This document shows, in pieces, positions 34,440 through 45,793 of a stretch of DNA of 64,000 nt. The translations under genes and the position numbers were made by a program. The stretch's first letter is position 1. Each line of letters starts with the position of its first letter. The notes beneath the pieces are model-generated. The model saw only the letters and a list, made by a program, of their open reading frames with translations. It made no database searches and was not told the DNA's origin. This stretch comes from Fasciola hepatica (taxonomy: Eukaryota; Platyhelminthes; Trematoda; Plagiorchiida; Fasciolidae): positions 3,961,001 to 4,025,000 of the forward strand of contig CANUEZ040000031.1 in assembly GCA_948099385.1 (NCBI GenBank), written 5' to 3'.

Positions 34440-35765
34440 CTCCATTGACCTGTCAGGTATGATTGCATCTCCGGCTTAGGGATGCCATCCTGCATAGCTC
34501 TTTGGAGGCATGCAGGCCATCACACCACGTCAAGGTTTGGTCTCGGCGTGATGGCCCCCGCCTAAACAAGCTTCTGACGCACTAAGTTTGCCAATTTGTG
34601 CAATAAAGTCACCAGCTAGCACTACAACGTCAGAACCTTTGCTCCTGCGAACAAGAGTGGTGAGTTCATCACAGAACTTATCCCTCTGCATGTCAGAGCT
34701 GCAGTCTGTTGGGGCACATGCCGAGAGTACAAACAAGTTGCGCTTAAAACAACTATCCTTTCGAACGCCAACTGACCCCTGGAGTCTAACTGCATATAAA
34801 CGACTAATAACCAGGATCCAGTCGAAAAGAGCAGCCTCGGCCTTGTCACTCAAGACTATTCCTATATCACATTGACCCGCATCTCTAGCTACTTCGTCTC
34901 CTGAAGTGCGCAGGAAATACCTCGATGAGATACCAGTAGCAGTTAGTTGAATTACACTGCTCGAATCCTGTATACGCGTTTCACTTAAGCAGCAGACTTC
35001 AATCTTCAGAGAATTTATTGTGAGGGGTAGGCACGTCTGCTGACCGGCCTGCATGAGAGTACACATGTTAAAGGAGCCGAAATTCAGAGGCTGATGAGGC
35101 TTGGAAAAATGTGAATTACAGGACGGAGGATAATTCCGAACACTATTTGACAATGAACCGTTGCGGGTATCGAGCGTGTTATCAGTGGGGGCATTATGAG
35201 TGGATAGATGGGGCAAAGAGAGGTGATTGGGAACAGAAGACAAAGGTTGAATAAAAGAGAGGGAACTCTGAGCAGTAGCCCACTTATCACTACCCAACCC
35301 ACTCGATGCAATGGGCAGTGCGGTCCTGATTATCCTAAGCGACGACCGATGCAGTATGGAATTCTTTGTATTCGTGCAGTTCATGGTAGATGTTGGACGG
35401 GTACTGCTAGGGTGTCCAGCCACAAAGCAGGCAAACGATTAAGGATCTCATCCAAAGCCTTTAGTTCTAACGGGAACCTGTCCGCAAGGCAACGGGGTCG
35501 CTTAGTGGAAGTCCATTTGCTTTGATCAATTATTCTTCCACTGACTTTACCGACTAGGTAGCCGGCTCAGATCGATTCCCAACCTGGAGGACTAGGAGAC
35601 TGGACTTCGTCTGGCCTCTGCCCATTGATCCTTCAGGCGTGATAGCATCTCTGGCTTAAATAATCCATCCTGTATAGCTCTTTGGGTCATAGAGGCACGC
35701 AAGCCATCACACTACGTCAAGATGCAGTCTCGTCTTGACGGCACACTTCTTTGCTAGCGAACAAT
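34440..35765 (-). mobile_element. LINE 5' part with duplicated leader (RTE-like family)
   Basis: Read on the minus strand, this has the LINE 5' leader (35765-35430), an endonuclease reading frame (35423-34530), then directly after the LGG of the endonuclease a second copy of the leader start (34560-34440). Both leader pieces share TTGACGTxGTGTGATGGC, AGAGCTATxCAGGATGG and GAGATGC..TCA..CCTGA blocks. The RT region is absent. It lies antisense in the intron between the exons ending at 34245 and starting at 41566. Confidence 0.75.
34530..35423 (-). pseudogene. LINE endonuclease ORF, open but truncated
   Basis: At 297 codons this is the longest open frame in the window. Landmarks in order are a Pro/Ser/Asn-rich leader, then FGSFNMCTLMQAGQQTC, CCLSETRIQDSSSVIQL (catalytic Glu in SETR), a FLRTSGDEVARDAGQCDIGI segment, WILVISRLYAVRLQGSVGV, LFVLSACAPTDCSSDMQRDK, and VVVLAGDFIAQIGKLS with the metal-binding Asp kept (GDF) but Asn replaced by Ile. 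The frame then runs off the LINE into the second leader copy and stops. The uninterrupted frame suggests it decayed less than the other copies. Without RT it cannot mobilise itself. Confidence 0.8.
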
Positions 35766-35809
35766 CTAGTTTTTTAGCGTAAAACACGATGATTATGTAC
35801 GGCGTTGAT

Positions 35810-35960
35810 TCTTGTACCCAGTCGTTTCACAAAACGTATTGGTCCGTCTGTTGCGGATGATCAAACCTTCTAATGGGTTCTTGTTGATACCGAAAACAGT
35901 TTGACAGGATTCACCTCTTATTCTATCGATGGTGTTCGTCTGCTAAGAAAGACGAACTGA
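35810..35960 (+). repeat. Unnamed dispersed repeat, divergent copy 2 of 4
   Basis: Contains CGTATTGGTC, GATCAAACCTT, TGACAGGATTCACCTC and TTCTATCGAT in the order seen in the copies at 29630, 48910 and 55335, with more divergence. Confidence 0.45.
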
Positions 35961-38053
35961 GTGGTGACCATGGCTTAACCCACATCCTTACACTACGGAA
36001 CTGCCCGCCGAAACTAAAATAGGATGCCCAATAAGCCGGGTTGATTAATTTATGTCGAGACCTTAACCGTTGAATTTGGTTTCAAAGGAGGTGCTAATTT
36101 TACTGGAGAGGATCAACCTCTTGAATGTTTAAGACGTCACTAACAGCAGCCAATGCCGTACTTGCTTTCATGCTCTTTCTTTCATACTCAGCATTATTCT
36201 GAAGACATCCTGAGTGAACTGCTTTACTGAGTTTGCCACTCGCTGTTCAAATATCTTGTACTCCAAGACTGAGGTTTGTTTGAGTTGCTGAGGGGAAGTC
36301 TTTGCTTGTACAGGTAAGAGTGGTTGATATACACGACCACTTCTTTGGATACGCAAAATACAACGCTTCTGAGCCACTTTAAGGGATTTATAATTGTCCA
36401 CAAAATATGCTGAATCACCTATCAATTTTAAGTCGGTGTCCTCTTTTGACAAACCGTTCCGCTCTGGAGCTTTGAATGACCTTCGTCGCTTATTTCTTTA
36501 GGTACAGCGAGTGGTTAGTTTGTTTACTCTTTACCAACCACGGACTGATACGATTGATGCATCCGGTTTCACAAGGCTGACTGCATTCGTAAACTCACTC
36601 GCTTGTTTTGCTCCAATCTGTCATATACGAATGCGCTATGGTGCGAGCTATCAGTGCAGATCAAGGTACGCCCATGCGCGGTTGCTGGTCCGCAGAATAG
36701 CTTTATCAATCAGCGTCAAAACCTAACTGGCCATTGAGAAGTATGGAGACGCTGTACACTTTATTTAATCATTTCAAGGTTAAGCATTTTCTGTTTATAT
36801 TCATCACTCGTAATACCGACGTCACTGATATTCTTTTTCGAGAAAACAACCTGACGGTTTTCTTGTCCGACTTTGGAAAATTTGAAACTTAACTACTGCC
36901 ATCCCTGCCAGTAGCCAAAATAGAAACTTGAAACTCTCGTGTTGAACTCAGAATCCTTGAACACTGGTTAGAAAACATCAACTGCGCTGTGCGCATCCAC
37001 TGAGTTCAACTTGGGAATCAAACCCGAGTTGCCCGATCGCTAGACATGCACGTTAAGCTCATGTCCCGTAGCGTAGACGTGAAGCAAACAGTCAAGAGTG
37101 GTAGTGTAGTGGTACCCCACCCCTACCCCCATGGGATGGACAAGTTACCTAACAGTATTTTTCTTCCCTGCTGACATAGTAAAGGTTTCCATCGACAGGT
37201 GGAAACCGCCTCAACAAAAAGCCATAGCCCTTATGACGCATACTGTTTTTGAAGTAAACACCACTTTGAAATTTAGAGAAATTTTCGCAGACAATTATTT
37301 CGAGAAAGGAGTGTTCCAACAACCTCATGAACGCCAATATCACTGATTCCTGATCTGCAATTGTTGTTGTTTACATCTTTCTATAACAACCAGTATCCTT
37401 TTGTAGCACAATAATAATATCCGGTCTGAAGCTTCATATAGCTTGTTCTGAAGTTCTCCGTGGGACCTATTTCACACAACTAGTCGAATATCGCAAATCG
37501 GTTTGAATGCATATCATATGTTTCCCGTCCCGTCTCACTCTCTTACTGGAAGCACCTGTCTTTCTTTCTCTCTCTCTGACCACCCCACCCACTATTCGAT
37601 TGGCTGTTGTTTACCCCACATTTTATCTGGGGTTTTCTTATTGTTCTTTTCTCTCACGCACACTTTTATCTGCTTGTTCATTCTGGTCTACACTCGATGA
37701 CGGTATGTTCACAAACGGGCCAGCAGCACAGTATCTACCGGAATTGTGGTGCTTAGTTGCAAACGGATTATTGATTTGGCTAATGAATGCGTGGATGAAT
37801 GACTACCAGTCATTTTAAAGGTTTTTTGGAAGGAGGTGAATCACGTTTGTCGAACCTAATTGATCATCTTCGATTCTGGAACCTCTGTTTGCCTCCTACA
37901 GAGCTGTCGTGTTGTCCATCTCAGCCGTTTGTGCTTTGCTTGCTTTCCTGCACTAATATCAACGTGCCATTTGCTGAGCATCACAGTAAATTTTAGTCAC
38001 AAAATGTCACATTCCAGAATCAATTACGTTGTCTGATCAGATCATTTTATCCT

Positions 38054-38055
<2 letters not shown>

Positions 38056-38135
<80 letters not shown>
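38056..38135. repeat. (TA)n microsatellite
   Basis: The longest TA tract of the window, about 80 bp. Confidence 0.97.
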
Positions 38136-38508
38136 CATGAGGCCGAAAAACAGCATCACTGTGTGAATTACATAAAATCAGAAAACCTCTTCCCCGTATC
38201 TCTGAGTTTGATCCAAATCAGCATTGTGATTGAAGTTGTCCATTGGCCGGGTGCCAAAATCGTCGTGTATAAATGTATGCATGATACATGTATGACTAAT
38301 TGAGCGGACGATTTGAAAAAGCAGCCGAAGCAGTGGATAACTAAACCGATCCAACACATCCCCAAAATGTGATTTATTGTGTATCTCCTTTAAGTGCCAC
38401 CACGTTCCTAATCACCATTCTCAAATGATTCAGCGGTCATCCGATTCGTCAGCATCATTATCCAGAACATCACAGACATCTTCATTCGCCTCGCCGTTCT
38501 TCTCTCTC

Positions 38509-38509
<1 letters not shown>

Positions 38510-38557
<48 letters not shown>

Positions 38558-38576
38558 CATCATTATCATCATCATC
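38510..38576. repeat. (TTA)n microsatellite
   Basis: TTA/ATT triplets followed by CAT/ATC triplets. The long Leu or Ile homopolymer frames translated over it are artefacts. Confidence 0.97.
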
Positions 38577-39384
38577 TTATTCATCACCATTCCTTTTAGC
38601 TGGTCCCTTGTAGACAGTTTTTCCATTACCATAAATGCTCGCTTGATATGCAATCCCGATGTGCTCTTAGTCATGATAAAATTGGTGAAATTGGTACTGT
38701 TGAGCACGTTACGAGACTGATGCGCGTGGGAATAAAACGGGTTTATTTTGCGTTGTTTAGATTACCGTCTGTACTGCTTTTTCCAGTCTATCGGATCAGC
38801 CCAAGTGTATTCGATTTGTTGTGTTTCTGACGTTTCATGAGTTTCACATAAGAGTGTCTGCACACACACACGCAGTCTTCTCAACCGCGGATCATACATT
38901 TTACCAAATCCGTCCTTCCCCCAACCAGTGCTGGACCCAGTCGTTCTCATGTACATAAGCATGGTTCATTGAATACACACTGTATTTTCGTTAGAATACG
39001 GTTTTAACTGAATCTACGGCAGATCGACTATCCCCAAGGATCGTGCAAATGGGTCTGGTTGGAAAACCATTTTTTGCATGAGGATTGCATTTTGTGATCC
39101 CTTAGGTTCCCTCGATTCGACTCATTAGAGTAGTAAGAAGACAAAACGTGATTTTCTAACCGTTATATCTAGGTATTCCGTACGCAGTGAAAAGTAAGGC
39201 ACGAGTTATACAAGCGTATATTAAGCGTTGGGTCTGTAAAGGTGCAACGGCACAACCGGCAATAACAAAAAATGTGAGCGCAAAAGCGCGACTCAGCCAA
39301 AAAGTCACTCGCGAACAAGCGGAAATAGGATCGACAAGTATTTGGAGCTAAAATACGAAAGCCAGATAGGTGGGAGAACAGTTA

Positions 39385-41380
39385 ATTTTCAGTTTATTCA
39401 ACCATTAACCTCGCACTTCTGTCCTCTGGTTTTGGTTGCTACCTCCCGGCATCGTCCAGTAAAGGGCAAAAAAATAGAAGTATAGTGATAAAGATCCAAA
39501 AAGTCGAAGTACCAAATGGAAATCAAGACGACAAGGAAAGAGTCTGAATGCACATACGCCACTGACCGCAACACCTGGCCTTATCATTTAATGTCTCCAA
39601 CCACTTGGTTGGTGGATCACGTAGACCCCAACCTGGAAGTCTAACATTTCCTACTCGACCAAGTCCACTGGTCAAGGTTTTCATACATTTTTGCCATGTC
39701 ATGAACTGACCACCTGAACCTACCTTCCAATCACCACCTGCCTCAGAGAACAGCGTACGCTGAGGAAGTCTATTGGTATTCACACGTAACAAATGTCCCA
39801 ACTACCTTAACCTATTTAGATACAGCAATTGATCCAGAGGCTGACCTCTGGTTCCCAACACCTTACGTCTAACCTCAGCATTGCTCATACGGTGTTCCCG
39901 CCATACTTGGACAATGCTAAGGGGACATCGATGCTCGAACACTGGCAACCTTCGTCTATCTTCTACCCACAACGGCCATGTTTGTGAACCGTATAAAAGA
40001 ACGGACCTAACCACCGCAACGTACACTCTACCCTTAAGAGACAATCGGATGTCACGCTGGCGGCACAGATGACGGAGGTTGGCAGAGGCCAAACGCGCCT
40101 TTTGTATACGCGATGACACTTCATCCGATATCTGTCCACCTGGTGAGATATCAGCATCCAGGTAACGAAATTGATCTACTCCATCTGGAGCTTCCCCTGA
40201 CAGCACAAGGTTTGGTGTTGAGCCAACCCAGTCCTGCAACAGCATTTTAAACTGTGAAGGTGCAAAACGCATCCCAAACAGCTGCACTGTTGTTTAGACT
40301 ATCTGAAAGAGCTTGCAACTTACTGGGATATTCACTTAGAAGAACAATATCGTTCGTATATTCCAAATCATACAGTTTAATGCCTGAGCAAGGATCGACA
40401 CCGCTATTTTCACACGAGGATAGGGCTATCTCAAGAATCAAGTCAACTACAAAATTGAAGAGGAAGGGAGGAAAGGGCAACCCTGACGAACACCACTTCC
40501 CGTGGTGAACTCGGGGAAAAGATCACCGCAAGCACGAACTTATCTTCGACTGTTCTCATACAAGCACTGGAAAGAGAAATAAACTTCTCTGGCACACCCT
40601 TCAATGAGAGGCAGTGCCAGAGAACTGTGCAGTCGACTGAGTCAAATGCCGCTTTCAGATCAAGAAAGACAGTGACTGTGGGCCTACGAAAGACGTATCT
40701 GTGCTCTATGGTTTGCGAAGAGTAAAGATGTGGCCAATACAACCCCTACCATGTCTGAAACCGGCTTGATTCTCACGCGTACACATATCGCAGGCAGTGG
40801 ATAGTCTGTGGAGAATAAGACCAGTGAGCAGTTAAGACGCGATACTTACCAAGCTAATTCCTCTGTGGTTTTCACAGGAGGACCTGTCAGCTTTCTCGTA
40901 AATCGGCACACCATTCCCTGAGAATGCGCCCACTATCCCAGATTACCCGGAGGAGTTTTGCGAACTCCAAAACCAAAGCTTCGCCTCCATCCTTGAAAAA
41001 AGATGGAGACAACCCATCCGTTCCGGCGGCTTTATACCTTTTCAAGTAACCTATCTCCCGCATAATCTCCATCTCTGATGGAGGACTGATATCCACCTGC
41101 ATCGTTTCTCTGGCAGGTATATTTGGAAGGTCCACCGTTAAAGTGAGCCAACAGGATTGTTCCTTGAAGTGCTCCGCCCAAAGCTCCAGACGACGTCCCT
41201 GAGGGTGAATCGGTGAGCCGTCGGATTCCCTAATTAACTCACTTACAACAGGCTTCCTTGGACTGGTACCTATAATCAAACGAAATAGGTTCCGATTATT
41301 GCCAATGGACGCAGCCTTTTCTATTTCCCTACATTTCGCACTCCACCACTGCTCAAGGTCATTCCTCAGGATTTACGCAC
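39385..41380 (-). mobile_element. LINE reverse-transcriptase copy, 5' truncated (RTE-like family)
   Basis: The minus strand carries almost the whole RT half of the element. In order it has WWSAKCREIEKAASIGNNR, LIIGTSPRKP, GYLKRYKAAGTDGLSPSFFK, AKLLRVIWDSGRILREWC, an ENHRG segment, FLDLKAAFDSVDCTVLWHCL, EYTNDIVLLSE (the catalytic YADD is YTND), MRFAPSQFKMLLQDWVGSTP, VSSRIQKARLASANLRHLCR, SVLLYGSQTWPLWVEDRRRL and the MGHLLRVNTNRLPQRTLFSE region with MTWQKCMKTLTSGLG. The endonuclease half is missing, as in ordinary 5' truncation. The 3' end is near 39385 (minus-strand TTGAATAAACTGAA tail). Frameshifts separate the blocks. Antisense to the host gene. Confidence 0.88.
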
Positions 41381-41565
41381 TTCATTGAATATGGCATCCG
41401 GAGGGACGGATCTGGATAACAGATTCTAACTTGGTGCGGTTGTTCGAGGTGCGCACGCGTACACACTAGGCGACCAATAAACGAACAAGAACAAGGACGT
41501 ATGCAACGGACAGTCCAATTAACCATGCAGAGACACAGTGCTAACATTACTTTTATTCTTTTCAG

Positions 41566-41598
41566 TCGCGAGCAGTCCTACCAGTCTGCCGGAGCCGA
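41566..41598 (+). CDS. 33-nt microexon of the large gene
   Basis: A strong acceptor (TTTTATTCTTTTCAG) and a GTAAGG donor enclose 33 nt. The first base completes the Ser left by the exon at 33743-34245. Ten codons read REQSYQSAGA, and two bases (GA) are left, completed to Asp by the first base of the exon at 44697. The length is a multiple of three, so skipping it keeps the frame and would remove 11 residues. Reading through the donor gives an immediate in-frame TAA, which supports splicing here. Confidence 0.72.
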
Positions 41599-43250
41599 GT
41601 AAGGTTTGGACTATTCAATTGTATACCAGCCTTGAAAAAGACTACTCAAGGCAACCGAAATACTGGATAATTACGAGTTCTTCCGAGAAAGCTGTGTCAC
41701 CGTCTGCTGTCCATTTAAATGCTAAACAGGCCAGTTTATATACGGCTCATTTCGTGTTAAATTACAATAGAGCAAATTGGGTTGAAGATTTATACGGTGT
41801 AATCGGTGGGGACGGGACGCGGAGGGGATTATTAGGCCGGTGCCAAGATAAGCAAACGCTATGTGTTAAATATGTTTGCTGTATTGAGACCGCAAACAAA
41901 TCCGATTCAGGCCGAAGCTTATATCCGTCCACTCTTATCAGGCCGCATGTAACCGGCCAGCCTGTGTCGTCTTCGCATGCGTCATCTGATCAATTGTTTC
42001 TGTCGATTTGTACACGCATCGCCTTGCCTTATAAAACTTCTCTTTAGAGAAATTTCAGTACACTGTTCTAGTCCAGAGACGTGGGTTCTCTTTCTGGCTA
42101 GGGTAATCAGCCCAGGGCTGACCGTCATAACATTTGCGCTCAAAGCACTCATCGGCTAATGCGCAATTATTAAGCACAGTTTCATCTAACGCCAATAGCT
42201 TCGGTATCGGATTGCGCTGTCGCACTCAGAAAGACTGGGGCAAATCAACTCCCTGATCGCAACCCCAGTGGATAGCTTCGTCGTTTTTGCCATCGATCTG
42301 AGTATCGTATCAGCACTCCTTGAACCAAGCAGCGACCCACTAAGCCCACCACGCAAACAACCACAGAAGATACCAACGATACCCGTGTTTACGTCCGACC
42401 CCCCCCCCCCATTTTCGCGACCGCTATTTTTGAGTTGGCACCATACTCCATTTCAAGCCAGTGTAAAAGATAGTCAAGGTCACGGCAACTGCAAATGAGC
42501 TCATGGATTAGTTGTGAGACGCTGGGATCAGCTCGACTATTCGAGTGACTTTGGAAACCTAGAAAAGTGGATCTGCGGCCACCTAACAGTGCGTATGAGA
42601 CTGCGGATGTGGGTCTTAAGCGATGGAGCTGCCTATGTTGTTCTAGTCTGTCCCACTAGCTGTGTTGAGAAAACACCTCTACTTTCAGGCCATCCCATTT
42701 TATAATTTAAAAAAACAGAGTTTAGATAAGACGGGTGGTGATCAAAACCAGAATGTTTCACAAAAACGGATAGGTCCACTTGATATTCATCAGGACCTCT
42801 TCTGTCTGGTTAGTCTGGCTGTATCTCCATTGGCCGATTCCGCACCGGTTGGTTCAGACAGCTGTTGGTCACTGATTGGTCCATTGCTCCGCTTAACTGT
42901 CTCTGATTTTATCCTCGATGACGTGGTGCCTGCTAACCGAACCAGGTTGTGTATGGGTGATGTGCTTATCAGTACCCTCACATACTACTAGTACCAGCAA
43001 ATCAGGCTACGGTTTTATGGGCAATAGTGGGCAAAATGTACCAATTTCGTTTTCCATATCTACTCCATGGATGTTACCGCGTCAAATGAAACATCTCAAC
43101 TGACTGTGGAGAAAATAAACTGCCGTTTGACAGCGGGATCTAGTGATGAGTCAGTCAGCTGACCGCATTTCGTCACACACTCTCTCTCTGTTTATGTGGT
43201 GAAGTTCACGGTATGGATTCTGAGCGGTTGGATTTAGAATAAAAGCTAGA

Positions 43251-43251
<1 letters not shown>

Positions 43252-43294
<43 letters not shown>
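43252..43294. repeat. (CA)n microsatellite
   Basis: Pure CA tract in the same intron as the second CA tract at 44612-44673. Confidence 0.97.
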
Positions 43295-43297
<3 letters not shown>

Positions 43298-43684
43298 ACT
43301 GAAGAACGGCACCTTGGATTCGGACAGACTGCTCAGATGAGTCGGCTGGAATCTGATGAAGAAATGAAATATGTGATTCAGTGGTCATAATTTGCTGTGT
43401 CGTTCATCTGGGAGGTAAACTCGCGGAGGCACCATGAACCATTCTTTATTTTTATTCTTTATTCTTAACGAACTGTTTTATTTTTGTTGTTTCCATTTGG
43501 GAATTACGGCTGATTAGTAGTTCGAGAGGTGTAGAGGCGCACTCAGAAATCTATCCTCACAGTTTACGATCCCTTGAGAAACTTGCAATTCGCAAGTCTG
43601 ACCACCGGATGAAGAAACACGCCGCGCTTGGAACCCGGTAAGATAATCAGTACGGCGTGAGAAAAAGTCCGTCGTTGACGAGTT

Positions 43685-43865
43685 TCTTGCTATTCAAAGC
43701 AGACGACCAAGGGGCGATGCGTCATATAGCTTTGAGACCCGATCCGGTGACCTTAGTTGTAATTTGTCTCACTTACAACGATAAGCTACTGGGTTTGAGC
43801 CCACGCCGGAAATCCGTGGGTTCAAGATGGTTCATAACAGGGTTTATTCATAATAAATGAGCTGT
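43685..43865 (+). mobile_element. Possible tRNA-like SINE
   Basis: A B-box-like GGGTTTGAGCCCA lies about 45 bp after an A-box-like TGACCTTAGTTG. The segment ends in an AATAAATGAG tail. No second clear copy was found in the window, so the call is weak. Confidence 0.3.
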
Positions 43866-44611
43866 TATTTATAGAAGTATCACTAACCAAGTTTGTTTTG
43901 AAATCGATTCATAGTTAACAGTTACACTCTTAAAATTTTGTTTTGCAAATGCCAAATTATTGTTGATCTTCGTCTCAAAGGAACAATCCGAAGGTTTTTG
44001 TGACTGACATAGGTAGAAATCAACAACTGGCTACTGCCAATTGTATCAGTAGCCAAAATAGAAATCCGAGGCTGTATGAGTGACACCCTGATTTTCATTG
44101 TTCAGTTGAGCTTTAATGCTACTTGATGAATCATTTCGAAAACACTGTATACCTTTCACCACTCAGAATGAACATGTACCTGTCTGCTTCTTCAGTGCAT
44201 AGCTTAACTTCCAGTTCGAAGGTTGTAGTACACGGGGCAACCACTTGGTGAACTGGAAAAGACCGTGGATTCAGAAATGGCCATTATTGTTACCAATTTA
44301 CACTGCATCCTCATTCTGTTCACCATTCAGTGCACAAGATATTCAACCATTGTTTATTTTTAACTTAGCCCGGTAATTTATTATTAGTCATACTTACTGC
44401 TTGTAATGAACAACACTTGAGCGGACCAGATTTATCACTGAGATTTTTCAATCAGCTCAATTGACCCGCTATCCTCATTTTTATCGAAACAGACATTGAT
44501 GTCTTTGATTCACCTTTGCGTTCCATTTCGTGTCCCGGAAAGTGTTTTACGGTTCATTCTGCTCCACAATCTTTCGTATTTATCTACGTTGTCCTACCTC
44601 CATTTAAACAT

Positions 44612-44673
<62 letters not shown>
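44612..44673. repeat. (CA)n microsatellite abutting a 3' splice site
   Basis: A 62-bp CA tract ends 23 bp before the AG of the next exon, in the place of the usual branch-point and polypyrimidine region. Confidence 0.97.
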
Positions 44674-44675
<2 letters not shown>

Positions 44676-44696
44676 ACGGCTGCTTGTGCGCGGTAG

Positions 44697-45291
44697 CCCA
44701 GCGGTCGGCGAGATCAGTCAGGTGATTCCAGTGCATCATCAACACGTTATCAAAGCTATCGATGGTCCTGACGAACTACCTCGACTTCCTGCCAAACCGC
44801 TGACGATTTGTGCCGCAAATAGGGAGTTGACACCACATCGTGAACTGTCTTCAGACACCGGTTTGGGCGCATCGTTGCTACACGGCTTGCATACCGAGAG
44901 TGGTTCTGATCTCAGTCGATGGAGTGGTCATTCCCTGGAGACCACTCGATCGATCAGCTCCGGAGATAAGCCTGATGATGCAGCAAATATATCTTATGAA
45001 TGTGTTCCACCTGACTCGACGCCTCTCGGTTCACATCATCCAACCGAGAATTCAAATCAGGTGCAGGTCAATACAGATCAAAAAGACCAAATAATTCGGT
45101 TACCCCGGAATGAGAATACCGAGAACAGCTCTAATCTATTGTCCAAACCTTCTGTTCAAATACACACTCCGTTCAACGGTCGAGCTGGAGCGGTGCCACG
45201 CATCAGTGTGCAACCAGCTCTGAATAACGTACCACCAAGTTCTCATTCAAAATATCCCGTGGAAATGGAAGTACATTGTTCCCGTTTGCCT
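44697..45291 (+). CDS. Large exon of the unidentified gene
   Basis: The exon starts after GGTAG, and its first base completes the Asp begun by the microexon. It runs open for 198 codons and ends at CCT|GTAAGT in phase 0. It reads PAVGEISQVIPVHHQHVIKA, then DGPDELPRLPAKPL, and then a long Ser/Thr/Asn/Pro-rich stretch (SSDTGLGASLLHGLHTESGS, GDKPDDAANISYECVPPDST, NTENSSNLLSKPSVQIHTPF). The composition is that of a disordered region with scattered Pro motifs (LPRLPAKPL could bind an SH3 domain; inference). The acceptor has only CA repeats for a pyrimidine tract. The frame continues past the donor into a stop 39 bases later, so the donor defines the end. Confidence 0.88.
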
Positions 45292-45550
45292 GTAAGTTAT
45301 AAGCTTCTGGTGTTTTCAGGCTATTTTTGAAGTTTGATTTGGTTGATACAGACTTGATCCAGGTGTGAAACTACTCGGTCTACGCAGGATTTGAACTTGA
45401 AGATGCTGCGATACAGCTTGCTCCCTGAGTTGCCGAAATGAGCCGTATTCTTCTCTCACCGATCAATGTAGTCCTCATCGGGGTAGTACCGAGTCTTGGG
45501 AGGGACTCTACCTGAAGAAGTTAGTTCATTACTGGTTGATAACGTTACAG

Positions 45551-45793
45551 TATAGTAAGGTGTGGCTTTGCAAATCGCATAGTCCAGCGCCCGGCGACCC
45601 ACAATGGGGCTTGAATCCAGTCAAGAACAGTGACTTAACATTTATTTCACCTCAGCGTCTAGCCAGACTATTTCAAAGACCAAGAACTTCGCCTTTTCAA
45701 AATAGACAAATTCCACGTTCAGTCGGAATGACTATCAGTGATATCGATATTTACGAATCACGACTTCAGAGTGCATTTTTTGGCTCCAAATGA
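45551..45793 (+). CDS. Candidate exon of the large gene, possibly an alternative 3' end
   Basis: In phase 0, as required after 45291, the sequence following TTACAG (45550) or the better TTTCACCTCAG (45655) is open to a TGA at 45791-45793. It reads SDLTFISPQRLARLFQRPRT, then FQNRQIPRSVGMTISDIDIY, then ESRLQSAFFGSK. Composition matches the real exons. The only internal donor in a sensible place is CAGA|GTGCAT at 45770, which leaves phase 1 and does not fit the exon at 53374. So either this is a terminal exon of a shorter isoform (no AATAAA seen nearby), or a further exon lies downstream, or it is not an exon. Confidence 0.4.
   Translation, partial: YSKVWLCKSHSPAPGDPQWGLNPVKNSDLTFISPQRLARLFQRPRTSPFQNRQIPRSVGMTISDIDIYESRLQSAFFGSK

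Larger units (their letters stand above)
35961..39384 (+). other. Intron sequence with microsatellites
   Basis: No exon found. Contains the TA tract at 38056-38135 and the TTA tract at 38510-38576. Frames at 37503-37818 and 36168-36452 are unsupported. Confidence 0.5.
41599..44611 (+). other. Intron sequence
   Basis: Contains a CA microsatellite (43252-43294), a run of ten C (about 42402-42411) and a SINE-like element (43685-43865). The plus frame 41538-42047 overlaps the microexon but is in a different frame and is not coding. Confidence 0.55.

Noticed and set aside
38408..38707. Protein with long Ile or Leu runs.
   Set aside because: Pure translation of a TTA/TAA microsatellite.
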